From positions 571,164-635,163 of the forward strand of contig NZ_FMCQ01000001.1 of NCBI RefSeq assembly GCF_900091605.1: a stretch of 64,000 bases of DNA. Direction: 5' to 3'. Positions within the stretch are counted from its first letter, which is position 1; the number at the start of each line of letters is the position of its first letter. The notes under the pieces were generated by a model, which saw nothing but the letters and a program-made list of their open reading frames with translations, did not search any database and had not been told where the DNA came from. This DNA comes from Micromonospora tulbaghiae (GTDB lineage Bacteria > Actinomycetota > Actinomycetes > Mycobacteriales > Micromonosporaceae). Position numbers and translations under genes: made by a program. Positions 45,913 to 54,049 of this stretch are shown here, piece after piece.

Positions 45913-47336
45913 GAGGTCACCTCCTGGTCGGTGTCGTCGCAGAGGCGGCGGTAGTCGCGGCCGAGCTGACGGATGTCGTCATCGGTGAGGTAGGCGAACC
46001 GCACCCGGACGGGTTCACGGACGCCGTCGAGGACCACGAATCCCACCCCGGGCGACGACTCCGGAATCCGGTCGCAGAGGGCTCCTCGGTCGCGGGCGGC
46101 GTCGCCGAGGACCATGTCCACCTGTTCCGGCTCGGTCAGCCGCAGCCCGATGCGGGTGGGGAATAGGTCGCGGAACGGCAGGACGTCCTTACGCGGGTCC
46201 TGCAAGGCTGCGACCACGTGCACGCCGACCGCCCGGCCCTGCGACAGCAGCAGCCCGAGCGATTCCTTGATCCGGTCGCGGACCTTCCGATCGGTGATGT
46301 ACGCCGTGAGTGCGGCCAGCTCGTCAACGACCAGGACGAGCAACGGATCCTCCGGGGTCGGCACATGCTGACGGGTCACCCCGCGCAGCCGGGCCGCCCG
46401 CAGCCGCATCCGCTTCACAGCCTCTTCCAGGACGCCGGCCATGCTGTCCGGGTCGTCGTAGGTGAACCGGGTGAACAGCGGCACTCCGGCCGCCAGTTCC
46501 ATTCCGCCCTTCGGGTCGAACGCCCACACCTCGATCAGGCCCGATTGGATGCCGCCGGCCAGGGAGCGGAGCAGTGACCACAGCACCGAGCCCTTCCCTG
46601 AACCGGTCGCCCCCGCGATGAGCACATGCGACCCGGCCAGCCGCAGCCGGTAGGGCTGCCCGTCCTCGTCGACGCCGAGCGGCAGCCCGTCCAGTTCCGG
46701 CACGTCGGCCACCGGCAGCGGCACCACGACAGCGGCGAGGGGGTCACGGCGCACGAGGCGCACCACCACCCGATCCGGGCGGCCTGTGGAGCGGGCCTGT
46801 CCGCTGCGGCGGCGGAAGGCGTAGGCGAGGCGTTCCGCGGCCTGCCCCCAGTCGTCCGGGATCTGCCCCGGCAACAGCCGGACGGTCAGCTCATCGCCGA
46901 ACCGGTCGCCGCGCACCCGCAGGAGCTGCGGCACGTACCGGTTGCCGGCGAACGTGGTCGCTAGGCCACACGTGGCCATCACCGACGCCCACCGACGCCG
47001 GTAGACGAACAGCGCGCGGAACCGGCTGACGAGCGGGTACCAGCCGAACCGCAGCCACGACGACGGATGCCACCGCCACCATGCCGCGCAGCCCGTGGCG
47101 ACGGTTAGGACTACGCCGGCCAATACCAGGCCGCCGAACTCCGCCCGGACCCATAGGGCCAGTGCGACGGGGGCGGTGAGCCACCAGTACCGGATCGCCA
47201 GCACGGTGAGCCGGAACAGGCCCCGGGCCAGCCACCAGAGCACCAGCAGCCAACCCGGAACCCGCCACGCAGGAAGGCGCACGTTCATCGGCGCCATGGG
47301 GATCTTGTCCCCGGGAATCACGTTGATCAGAGGCAC
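45909..47336 (-). CDS. traSA: FtsK/SpoIIIE-type DNA translocase (TraSA-like)
   Basis: 475 residues. N-terminal membrane helices (about residues 27-85) precede an FtsK-type ATPase with Walker A AGATGSGKGS (about 243-252) and Walker B LLVLVVDELAAL (about 322-333). In AICEs this single protein moves double-stranded DNA between mycelia. The gene overlaps the SpdB-like gene by four bases. Confidence 0.93.
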   Translation of the reverse strand: MPLINVIPGDKIPMAPMNVRLPAWRVPGWLLVLWWLARGLFRLTVLAIRYWWLTAPVALALWVRAEFGGLVLAGVVLTVATGCAAWWRWHPSSWLRFGWYPLVSRFRALFVYRRRWASVMATCGLATTFAGNRYVPQLLRVRGDRFGDELTVRLLPGQIPDDWGQAAERLAYAFRRRSGQARSTGRPDRVVVRLVRRDPLAAVVVPLPVADVPELDGLPLGVDEDGQPYRLRLAGSHVLIAGATGSGKGSVLWSLLRSLAGGIQSGLIEVWAFDPKGGMELAAGVPLFTRFTYDDPDSMAGVLEEAVKRMRLRAARLRGVTRQHVPTPEDPLLVLVVDELAALTAYITDRKVRDRIKESLGLLLSQGRAVGVHVVAALQDPRKDVLPFRDLFPTRIGLRLTEPEQVDMVLGDAARDRGALCDRIPESSPGVGFVVLDGVREPVRVRFAYLTDDDIRQLGRDYRRLCDDTDQEVTS

Positions 47337-47554
47337 AGGTCACCACCCCGAACCGAACGCCCCAGCGTCGCGATGCACGAGTGGCAGGACATGCGGCGCA
47401 GGTCAAACCGGCGCGGCTTCACCCACCGGCAGCAACGGGGGCAGCGGATCGCGCACACGCGCGCCGAAGCCGGCGGCAGATGCAACACCGACCGGACGGC
47501 GGCCTCCACCTCCCGGTACGCGTGCCGCACACCGACCAGACGAGTACGCGACAT
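47327..47554 (-). CDS. small zinc-ribbon-like AICE protein
   Basis: 75 residues started at ATG 47554 (MSRTRLVGVRH). It has CAIRCPRCCRW and CHSC pairs that could bind zinc. The upstream part of the open frame is low-complexity and unlikely to be coding. It overlaps the traSA start, so it is probably in the same operon. The function is unknown; comparable small proteins lie beside traSA in related elements. Confidence 0.6.
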   Translation of the reverse strand: MSRTRLVGVRHAYREVEAAVRSVLHLPPASARVCAIRCPRCCRWVKPRRFDLRRMSCHSCIATLGRSVRGGDLCL

Positions 47555-47714
47555 CAGGACCACCACCCCGACGAGCGGCGGCGCAAGGGGTTCAGGGCAG
47601 CAGGAACTACGGTGGGCACTACGCCCTCCTTCATCAGATGAGGGGTGGGAGAGCGCGGGACGGGTCGGGACTCTTGGCGGGGAAACGACCCGCCCCGCGC
47701 GCACAACAACCGAG

Positions 47715-48152
47715 TCAGGCAGCCACCGAACCCGGCACCGTCGACGCCGGGCGGATCGAGGTGGCCCGCAGCGAGTACGCCATGCGGGAACGGCAGTCAC
47801 CCGAGGAACGACCCGGCTTGCACCGCTGCGAGTCGACATACGGCGTGAGGGTCAGGCCCTCGAACTCCACCGCCGGCGGATAGCCGGGAACGGTCGACGG
47901 CGGCGGGACCGGCTGCTGCGGAGCAACGACCTTGACCTTCACTTCGGTCGACCGGCCGAACTTCCCGGCTTCGGGGTCGAGATCCATCACTCGCACCACC
48001 CAGACCCGCTCGCCGGTGTCCTTGTCCCGCGCCTGGTTATCCGCCTCGCCCCGCCGCTCGAAGTCGATCTGCGGGGAGACGCCGAGGCAGAGCGCCCCAG
48101 CGGGGAAGACGTACTCGGACGGGACCGGCACCTTCAACGTCAGCGGAATCAC
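47715..48152 (-). CDS. pra: Pra-like activator of replication, integration and excision
   Basis: 145 residues from GTG 48152 (GGAGG seven bases upstream). The pattern LKVPVPSEYVFPAGALCLG, then ARDKDTGERVWVVRVMDLDPEA, then VEFEGLTLTPYVD and MAYSLRA matches Pra of pSAM2-type elements, which switches on repSA-xis-int. It is preceded by palindromic operator-like sites that the GntR protein next door probably binds. Confidence 0.85.
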   Translation of the reverse strand: MIPLTLKVPVPSEYVFPAGALCLGVSPQIDFERRGEADNQARDKDTGERVWVVRVMDLDPEAGKFGRSTEVKVKVVAPQQPVPPPSTVPGYPPAVEFEGLTLTPYVDSQRCKPGRSSGDCRSRMAYSLRATSIRPASTVPGSVAA

Positions 48153-48170
48153 GACAAGACCTCCAAGTCG

Positions 48171-48240
48171 ACAAGTCAACTCGACTAGTTGACTTGTTAA
48201 GTGAGATCGAAGGTAAAGAGTGCCAACTTGACTTGTCAAG
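48171..48240. promoter_or_regulatory. operator cluster upstream of pra
   Basis: Perfect palindrome ACAAGTCAACT...AGTTGACTTGT (48171-48197, five-base spacer) and a second, CTTGACTTGTCAAG (48227-48240). The spacing to pra and the neighbouring GntR gene suggests KorSA-type repression of pra. Confidence 0.65.
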
Positions 48241-48257
48241 CAGCAAATCCACTTTGG

Positions 48258-48989
48258 TCAGTCGAGCGGGTAGACGTCTTCCAGATCGTGCCGGGCGGCG
48301 GGAAGGAGCACGTCCACCGCCAGCAGCGGCGTGGCGCTCCGGTCGCAGATGACCAGGAGCACGGTCAGCACTGGATCGCTTTCGCGGACCTGCAACAGCT
48401 CGGCTTCCTCGGTGGTGGGCAGCCGCGCCGAGATGCGCTCGGTCACGTGGTCGAGCTTGAGGCGCTTGCGGGAGGCGACGTGTCTGAGCAGGCCCTCCGG
48501 CATGACGTCCTGGGAGCCCACGCCGGTTCCATCGGCCAGCTCGACGGGCAGGAACGCCGTACCCAGTTCCACCGGGCCGACGTCTTCAGCGGTGATGAGA
48601 CGCCGACGTGCCACGACCGGAGTCCCCGGTTTCACGCCGAGGGCGTTAGCGGCTCGTGGGGGAGCGGGAACGGTACCGGCGGCCAGTAGCGTCGACCCCG
48701 CCCGCTCGTCGTCGTCGAGCAGGCCATAGCGCCGCTCGCGTGAGCGCTGGCCGGTGCCTCCTGGACGACCCAGAACGAACCGACCCTTGCCCTGGCGACT
48801 CTCGATCCAGCCGTCCTGTCGCAGGAGGTCCAGGGCCCGGACCACGACGGGCCGGGACGCGCCGAACTCGCGGATGAGTTCGGTCTCGCTGGGCAGCATC
48901 GCACCCGGCGGGTAGGTGCCGTCCTCGATGCGCTGTTGCACTGCATTGACGATCACCACGTACTTCGGCGGCGCAACCTCGATCGGCAC
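48258..48989 (-). CDS. GntR family regulator (KorSA-like)
   Basis: 243 residues. GntR winged helix at about residues 8-75 (YPPGAMLPSETELIREFGASRPVVVRALDLL) and a UTRA ligand domain (about 95-235, HutC subfamily). In pSAM2 the GntR protein KorSA represses pra and its own gene and keeps the element integrated. This gene lies next to pra and has related half-sites at its own promoter. Confidence 0.88.
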   Translation of the reverse strand: MPIEVAPPKYVVIVNAVQQRIEDGTYPPGAMLPSETELIREFGASRPVVVRALDLLRQDGWIESRQGKGRFVLGRPGGTGQRSRERRYGLLDDDERAGSTLLAAGTVPAPPRAANALGVKPGTPVVARRRLITAEDVGPVELGTAFLPVELADGTGVGSQDVMPEGLLRHVASRKRLKLDHVTERISARLPTTEEAELLQVRESDPVLTVLLVICDRSATPLLAVDVLLPAARHDLEDVYPLD

Positions 48990-49010
48990 CGTTTCACTCC
49001 AGATGGAAAC

Positions 49011-49021
49011 TCAAGTTGTCA
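49011..49021. promoter_or_regulatory. half-operator upstream of GntR gene
   Basis: TCAAGTTGTCA, 22 bases before the GntR start; the same 11 bases recur at 49336-49346. It shares the AAGT/TTGTCA elements of the pra palindromes. Autoregulation is inferred. Confidence 0.5.
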
Positions 49022-49026
49022 ACAGG

Positions 49027-49323
49027 CTATCTGCGCTGCTGATCCCCTGTCCATGCGCTGCCGCCCGCCCGACCGGGCCTCGGCGCGAATTGGCCCTGCC
49101 AGTCTCGGAGAGCGTTTTTCAGCCGGATGTTTTCCTCCCGGAGGCTTGCCTCGACCGCATCCCTGGCGGTCAGCTCGTCAACGACCCGGCGCAGGAACGC
49201 ATAGACGTGCTCCTCGGCCAGGCCCCGCCGACCGAACCCGGTCCGCCGGAACCGCTGACGGCGCACCTGTTCCGGAGCCATCGGCACGAGCCGTGACGCC
49301 ACGCGAAAGACTCCCACTGCCAT
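49027..49323 (-). CDS. DivIVA-domain-like AICE protein
   Basis: 98 residues. GRRGLAEEHVYAFLRRVVDELTARD resembles the start of DivIVA domains, followed by a coiled-coil stretch (EASLREENIRLKNALRDWQ). Such proteins recur in actinomycete AICEs and may link the element to the hyphal tip or septum; that is inference. The upstream TCAAGTTGTCA site suggests the same repressor controls it. Confidence 0.72.
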   Translation of the reverse strand: MAVGVFRVASRLVPMAPEQVRRQRFRRTGFGRRGLAEEHVYAFLRRVVDELTARDAVEASLREENIRLKNALRDWQGQFAPRPGRAGGSAWTGDQQRR

Positions 49324-49335
49324 TGAAATCTCCCT

Positions 49336-49346
49336 TCAAGTTGTCA
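49336..49346. promoter_or_regulatory. half-operator upstream of DivIVA-like gene
   Basis: Second exact copy of TCAAGTTGTCA, 13 bases before the start of the DivIVA-like gene and overlapping the 3' end of the next minus-strand gene. Confidence 0.45.
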
Positions 49347-49647
49347 CGCTTAATTCCTGCTTCGAGCCGTTCCTGGCTCGCGTTACCGCTGTTGGCCTCC
49401 TGCTTGGTTGGCGGATCACGGCCCGCGGCGGGTCCGCCCGACGAAGGCCTGCCTTCTGCACGAAGATCTCTCGACGGGTCAGAGCGTTGCCCTTCTGGTC
49501 GAGGACGTAGCCCGTCAGCCAGATCCAGTCGTGGAAAGCCAGTTCGCCGGAGACCTTGATGACTCGGAAGATCAAGGCTCGGTCGCCGCCGAACTGCACC
49601 GACGCGCCGCCATCGACGTGAAGCACGTCTCCCGGTTTCGGAACCAC
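49336..49647 (-). CDS. hypothetical AICE protein
   Basis: 103 residues from GTG 49647 (VVPKPGDVLHVDGG), preceded by GGAAGG. It has a beta-rich central part (RALIFRVIKV...DWIWLTGYVLD) and a basic tail. I recognise it only as a type of small protein found in this position in AICEs. An in-frame upstream ATG at 49716 is a less likely start. Confidence 0.6.
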   Translation of the reverse strand: MVPKPGDVLHVDGGASVQFGGDRALIFRVIKVSGELAFHDWIWLTGYVLDQKGNALTRREIFVQKAGLRRADPPRAVIRQPSRRPTAVTRARNGSKQELSVTT

Positions 49648-49800
49648 TGCCGGCCGCCTTCCACACCTCGGATGAGCGGGCGCCGAGGCGGGCGGGCTTG
49701 CGAACGCGGCCGACACCGCGCTTCCACCAGCACCCGCCCCGGGCCAACTCAGGACACGGCAGAACGCCGCGTGATCACGGAGGGTTGGCGGTCGCCGCTG

Positions 49801-50148
49801 TCAGACGACCGCTAGCCCCGCCCACTGCCCCTGGGCGCCGGTTCCTGCGCAGTCGGGGCAGTCACGCCGCTGCAACCGGTTCGGGTCACCGGGTGCCCGG
49901 AGCGAGCGCCGAGGGCTGGCCATCTTCCAGCCCCGCCCCTCGCATGCAGGACACGCAGCCGGCCCGGACGGCGAGGACCGATGCGGCCCTCGCTGCGGAC
50001 GCGGCCCATCCACGCACCGGACGACCCGGACCCCGGTTTGCTCAGCGCCGCTCCTCGCTGAGCGCCCCTCCCGGTGTCCGCGTCGACGCTGCTGCCCATG
50101 TGCATCGACGGGATGCACATGCACAATTGCGGTGGGTGAGCCGTCCAT
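49801..50148 (-). CDS. small protein with two CxxCxGxG motifs
   Basis: Up to 115 residues. ACPACEGRGWK and DCPDCAGTG are DnaJ-type zinc-finger repeats 30 residues apart, which argues for a real protein. The N-terminal 50 residues are low-complexity and the true start is uncertain (ATG 50148 or a later GTG). It is divergent from the helix-turn-helix/TPR gene. Confidence 0.5.
   Translation of the reverse strand: MDGSPTAIVHVHPVDAHGQQRRRGHREGRSARSGAEQTGVRVVRCVDGPRPQRGPHRSSPSGPAACPACEGRGWKMASPRRSLRAPGDPNRLQRRDCPDCAGTGAQGQWAGLAVV
50097..50121. promoter_or_regulatory. palindrome in divergent region
   Basis: CATGTGCATC (50097-50106) and GATGCACATG (50112-50121) form a perfect 10-bp inverted repeat with a GACGG spacer, 180 bp upstream of the regulator gene. 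It looks like an operator for a dimeric repressor. The region 50149-50299 downstream holds no other recognisable feature. Confidence 0.45.
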
Positions 50149-50299
50149 GTAGGAGAGATTGCACGGGACCTACGGGACCGATCGAGGACCCGTAGGGACA
50201 CCTCTGGCGGACATCGAGCGGACACCACGAGGACCTGCATTGCCGGAAGGACCTCACCCGGGCGAGCGTGGAGACAGCCCATCAGGAAGGCGTAGACGG

Positions 50300-51607
50300 A
50301 TGGCACGAGAACGCCGTGAACCTCGCACCGTGCTGGAGCACCTGATCCAGCAGAGCGACCGTACGTACGAGGAACTGGCCGACGAGTTCTCCCGGATGGA
50401 TCCCCGGGCGGCGATCAGCGCCCGGCACCTCGGGCGGTTGGCACGCGGCGAACGCGACCTGGCCTCATCGACTCCCGCCACCCGGCGGGCACTACAGGCC
50501 ATGTTCAGCAAGCCCATCGACGAACTACAGCGCCCTTGGACTCCCCACCAGTTGACCCCTGCGCCGGAGCGACAGATTGTCGACCCCACCGGCGCCGGCC
50601 CGGAAAGGAACCTCCTCGCCATGGCCGCACAACGCGCCCGTCAGTACGCCATGCTCGCCGCCGAGTCCACCAGCCCGGCCGCCATCGAACAGCTCGCCGA
50701 GGACGTGCAGCGCCTGGCGCTCGCGTACCCGCAGCGCCCCGTCAGCCAGGTGCTCCCCGACCTGGCCGAGACACAGGACACCCTGTTCACGCTTTTAGAG
50801 CGCCGCCAAGCCCCGAACCAGTCCAGGGACCTGCACTTCCTCGCCGGCATCACCAGCGGTCTGCTCGCCAAGGTCTCCCACGACATGGCCGACCCCTACT
50901 CGGCCATGCTCCAGGCCCGCACCGCGGTTCTCTGCGCCGAGCAGGCCGGCCACCCAGGGCTTCAGGCGTGGCTGCGCGGCCTGCAATCGCTCGTCGCCTA
51001 CTGGGCCGGCCGCTACGCCGAGGCGGTCCGCTACGCCGAAGCCGGCCGTGAGTACGCCACCCAGGCCGGGGGCACAACTGCCGTCTGGCTGCCCGCCAGC
51101 GCCGCCCGCGCATACGCTGCCCTGGGCAACGCCGAGCAGGCCAAGGCCGCCATCACCGAAGCCGAAGACGCCTGGTCTCGGGTACGCCCCGACGAGATGG
51201 ACGAGATGGGCGGGATCTGCACCTTCAACCAGCCCCGCACCCTCTACTACGCCAGCGATGCCCTGGCCTGGCTTCCCGGCGAGGCCACTAACACCGAGCG
51301 ATACGCCCTCCGCGCCGCCCAGGCATACGCCGATCCCAACGACCCCGCGTGGGCGTTCGGCGACCAGGCAGGCTCACACGCCAACCTCGCCATTGCCCGC
51401 GTGGCCGGCGGGGACCTTGACGCCGCCGCCGACGCCCTGGCCCCCGTGCTCGACCTCCCCGCCGATCAGCGCATCAACGGCATCGTTCACTCCGTGCGCA
51501 GGGTCCATCAGGCCATCACCCGCGCCGGCCACGCCGACGGTGCCCGCGAGCTTGTCGACGGCATCGAGCACTTCACCCACGCCCCGGCCAACGCTCTTCC
51601 TCGATAG
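50300..51607 (+). CDS. helix-turn-helix/TPR-type regulator
   Basis: 435 residues from ATG 50300 with GGAAGG eight bases upstream. The N-terminal 80 residues form an XRE-like DNA-binding region (TYEELADEFSRMDPRAAISARHLGRLARGER). The rest is helical with tetratricopeptide-like repeats (AWLRGLQSLVAYWAGRYAEA; AARAYAALGNAEQAKAAITEAE). Such regulators are frequent in actinomycetes and in AICE cargo. The target is unknown; it may act on the adjacent palindrome. Confidence 0.78.
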   Translation: MARERREPRTVLEHLIQQSDRTYEELADEFSRMDPRAAISARHLGRLARGERDLASSTPATRRALQAMFSKPIDELQRPWTPHQLTPAPERQIVDPTGAGPERNLLAMAAQRARQYAMLAAESTSPAAIEQLAEDVQRLALAYPQRPVSQVLPDLAETQDTLFTLLERRQAPNQSRDLHFLAGITSGLLAKVSHDMADPYSAMLQARTAVLCAEQAGHPGLQAWLRGLQSLVAYWAGRYAEAVRYAEAGREYATQAGGTTAVWLPASAARAYAALGNAEQAKAAITEAEDAWSRVRPDEMDEMGGICTFNQPRTLYYASDALAWLPGEATNTERYALRAAQAYADPNDPAWAFGDQAGSHANLAIARVAGGDLDAAADALAPVLDLPADQRINGIVHSVRRVHQAITRAGHADGARELVDGIEHFTHAPANALPR

Positions 51608-51621
51608 GGCACGATCTGGGC

Positions 51622-52167
51622 ATGGAGCCGATCACCATCCCCGGCCGCGTCATCACCCTGCGCGACTTGCGCTCCGATGACGCGGCCGATGCTTGGGCAA
51701 TCGTCGGAGATGACCGTGTCACGGAGTGGCTCTCCTTCGACAGTCGGGACCAGGCCGCTGCGGTCGCCATGGTCGAAGGCGCCATCGAGCGAGCCCAGCT
51801 CACCCCGCGCACCGAGTACTACCTGGCCGTTGCCGACACCTCAGACCGCATGATCGGCTTCGCGCGACTCGGCCTCACCGGTCATCAGGCCGCCAAACTC
51901 GGGTACGCGATCGGTGCGGACCACTGGGGCCGCGGCTATGCCACCGACGCCGCCCGCACGATGGTTGACTACGGTTTCCAGACGCTGAAGCTCCACCGGA
52001 TCACCGCAGCCATCGGTCCCGACAACGCCGCCTCCATCACCGTTGCCGAAAGACTCGGCATGCAGTACGAGGGCCGGCTGCGCGACCACGTCTACACCAA
52101 CGGCGCATGGCGCGACTCCTTGCTCTACTCCATCCTCGCCCAGGAGTGGACCAGCAACGCCGGCTGA
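51622..52167 (+). CDS. GNAT family N-acetyltransferase (RimJ/RimL type)
   Basis: 181 residues. ITLRDLRSDDAADAWAIVGDD and AKLGYAIGADHWGRGYATDAARTM (acetyl-CoA loop) with HRITAAIGPDNAASITVAERLGMQYEG are typical of the RimJ/RimL-like GNAT group. It lies 14 bases after the regulator gene in the same direction, probably cotranscribed. The substrate is unknown. Confidence 0.9.
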   Translation: MEPITIPGRVITLRDLRSDDAADAWAIVGDDRVTEWLSFDSRDQAAAVAMVEGAIERAQLTPRTEYYLAVADTSDRMIGFARLGLTGHQAAKLGYAIGADHWGRGYATDAARTMVDYGFQTLKLHRITAAIGPDNAASITVAERLGMQYEGRLRDHVYTNGAWRDSLLYSILAQEWTSNAG

Positions 52168-52229
52168 CCAACCGCTGGCGGTTCGACGGCCAACGCCGGC
52201 CGGATCATGGCGCCGGTACGATCGCCGGC

Positions 52230-52589
52230 ATGCGCGACGCCGACACGCCGCCGCAGGAACCCGCCGACCCTCGTTACGCCGACACCGCCCTCACGCTCCA
52301 GGAGCATGCGGCCCGCATTCGCGCCGCCGCAGCCGAGGTGCACGAACGTGTTCAGGAGTGGCGGGACGCCCCTAGTTGGCAGGAGACACCAACGAACGCT
52401 CACCGGTACGCGGTGACGGCGGACGCTGTCGCCGCGCTCAGCGGGCTACCCGAGCCCGAGACCTCGGAGGATCTGGCCGCAATCGTCAACGCGGTTCGTC
52501 CCGTGCTCGCCGAATGGCGCCCGAGCCGGCCGGGCCCCGAGCAACAGATCTTTGCGGCAGTCGAGCGACTTCACAAGGCATGCGGATAG
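52230..52589 (+). CDS. hypothetical protein
   Basis: 119 residues from ATG 52230 (MRDADTPPQEPAD). Helical and acidic (ALTLQEHAARIRAAAAEVHERVQEW), soluble, unrecognised. It follows the GNAT gene in the same direction. The frame is open further upstream but without a better start. Confidence 0.55.
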   Translation: MRDADTPPQEPADPRYADTALTLQEHAARIRAAAAEVHERVQEWRDAPSWQETPTNAHRYAVTADAVAALSGLPEPETSEDLAAIVNAVRPVLAEWRPSRPGPEQQIFAAVERLHKACG

Positions 52590-52659
52590 CGAAGCCGCTC
52601 CCAGTTCTGCGCAGTCCGGACCGAGGACCCCTTCAAGGTCATCTCCTAGACTCGCGCAA

Positions 52660-53219
52660 GTGATCTTGAGGGAGGCTCCGCAAGGGTGGCGGTCGCGCCG
52701 AGCCCAACAAGCTAAGCGTCTCCGGCGGTGGCACTGGGTGGTGCTGGCGTTGGTGGTGATCAGTTGCGCTGGCGTTGTCGCCGTGCCGGCCTCGTGGGCC
52801 GTGCGCAAGCAGTTCGAAGCAGAGCGCGGCGAGGCGACGCCGGAGGCCGCGGCCCGGGTGTGGCTGTTGCAGCTCAGCGCTGGTGAGGAGCTGGGGCTGT
52901 CGCGGGTGCTGGCTGGCGCGCGTTATGACGAGCTGCGGCAGCAGTGGCGGGACTACCGAGCCGAGATGACCGGCGCCGGCCGGGAGCCTTCGAAGCTGGA
53001 GAGCGTGGGCCGAGCGCGATCGAGCACCAGGCCGCCGACCGGGCCACGGTGATTGAGCAGGTCCGCGCCGTGTGGTGGGACGACGGGCAGATCCTTGCCG
53101 GTACTGCGCATCCGTGGCGGTGGGAGCTGCGCAAGGACCGCGGCGGGTGGCGTGTGTGGTCCGTCGACCTACCGGCATGGTGCGGGGTGCACGTCCGGGC
53201 GAACTTGTGTCCGTCATGA
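52660..53219 (+). pseudogene. membrane-anchored protein gene with a frameshift
   Basis: The first part, from GTG 52660, encodes a single hydrophobic helix (WHWVVLALVVISCAGVVAVP) and a domain ending around GREPSKLE. The continuation (AIEHQAADRATVIEQVRAVWW...GGWRVWSVDLPAWCG) is in another frame from about 53005 to 53219. The two pieces read as one protein of about 185 residues, so a single-base indel near 53005-53012 is likely. It may be a true mutation or a sequencing error. I do not recognise the function; the shape fits a secreted or anchored NTF2-like domain. Confidence 0.6.
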
Positions 53220-53352
53220 CCGGTAGGCCGACCGGGCGCGGGTGAGCCGGACTGCGGGTGAGCCGGACTGACTGCCGAAACAATCTCATCAGGATCAAGG
53301 CGCTCCGCGCGGCGCGGGCCGGGGCGCGGCAAACGGCTCCTGCGGAGCCGCC

Positions 53353-53378
53353 GCCCCGGCGCACGGCGCCGGGGCGGA
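53353..53378. repeat. GC-rich inverted repeat
   Basis: GCCCCGGCGC and GCGCCGGGGC with an ACG spacer, in the non-coding stretch after the frameshifted gene. It could be a terminator. Confidence 0.45.
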
Positions 53379-53708
53379 AAAGTCAGCCGGCCCGAACCCC
53401 ACGCCCCGCCCCGCGCGTCACCCCTGGGTCGGTGAGGTGACCCGGTGACGAGTCCCGAAGAACGACCAAGGCCAGGCGGACACACTCTCACCCGATTCCG
53501 ACGCTCCAGAGACCCACGAAGACCGGCGGCCACCACAGGCGGACGAAGCTGCCGAACAACCGCAGTGGGCCGCTGGAGCCCCAAGAGGGGAAGGGGTGGA
53601 GGTGGTGGGAGGGGATGGGAGGTGAGGGAGGGAGCGGGGTTAGAGCTGTGCCTCCGGCGGGGGCCAGACGACTCCAGGATGGAGTTGCCGAACGGTTTCG
53701 GTGGGTGA

Positions 53709-53739
53709 GTGGCTGGTGGGATGCCATCCCACCAGCCAC
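53709..53739. repeat. 15-bp perfect inverted repeat
   Basis: GTGGCTGGTGGGATG (53709-53723) and CATCCCACCAGCCAC (53725-53739) around a single base. It forms part of a non-coding stretch (53220-53990) that holds three inverted repeats and no gene I can support. Confidence 0.7.
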
Positions 53740-53761
53740 CGACCCAGGCAAGCCGAGCAGA

Positions 53762-53825
53762 CCAGGGCCAGGGTGACAAGGTCGTACGTCCAGCAGGGCG
53801 CTCCACCTTGTCACCCTGGCCCTGG
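53762..53825. repeat. 20-bp perfect inverted repeat
   Basis: CCAGGGCCAGGGTGACAAGG (53762-53781) and its exact complement at 53806-53825, with a further T-A pair inside and a 22-base loop. Too long for chance. Possible roles are a terminator, an origin-type structure of the rolling-circle replicon, or a small mobile repeat. Confidence 0.75.
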
Positions 53826-53965
53826 CCTGCTCCACGATGTGTGGGTCGGCGGCAGACAGTGAGGATGGTGAGGTGGGTCGCCGGGCTGGTCTGACTCACC
53901 GGCAGACCGACGTTGCTGTCCTCATCCCGATTCGTCGGCCGGCTCGGTGACCCCGGCAGCTGCAT

Positions 53966-54049
53966 GTCACCGGTCAGGCGTCGTGACTTGATAGGAGCCT
54001 GTGCGAGAGGCGCCCACCACTGTGTTGTCCGCATCGCCTGACCGGTGAC
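53966..54049 (+). ncRNA. candidate bridge-RNA region of IS110
   Basis: The 15-bp inverted repeat GTCACCGGTCAGGCG (53966-53980) / CGCCTGACCGGTGAC (54035-54049) encloses 54 bases just upstream of the transposase. IS110 elements express a guide (bridge) RNA from this position. Whether this stem is part of it cannot be shown by reading; the left arm lies outside the octamer-based border. Confidence 0.35.

Noticed and set aside
49812..50306. Minus-strand open frame of 164 codons
   Set aside because: It overlaps the smaller frame that encodes two zinc-finger motifs and has no motif of its own; the two cannot both be real.
53488..53835. Minus-strand open frame of 115 codons
   Set aside because: It runs through the inverted repeats, has low-complexity composition and no start with a ribosome site.
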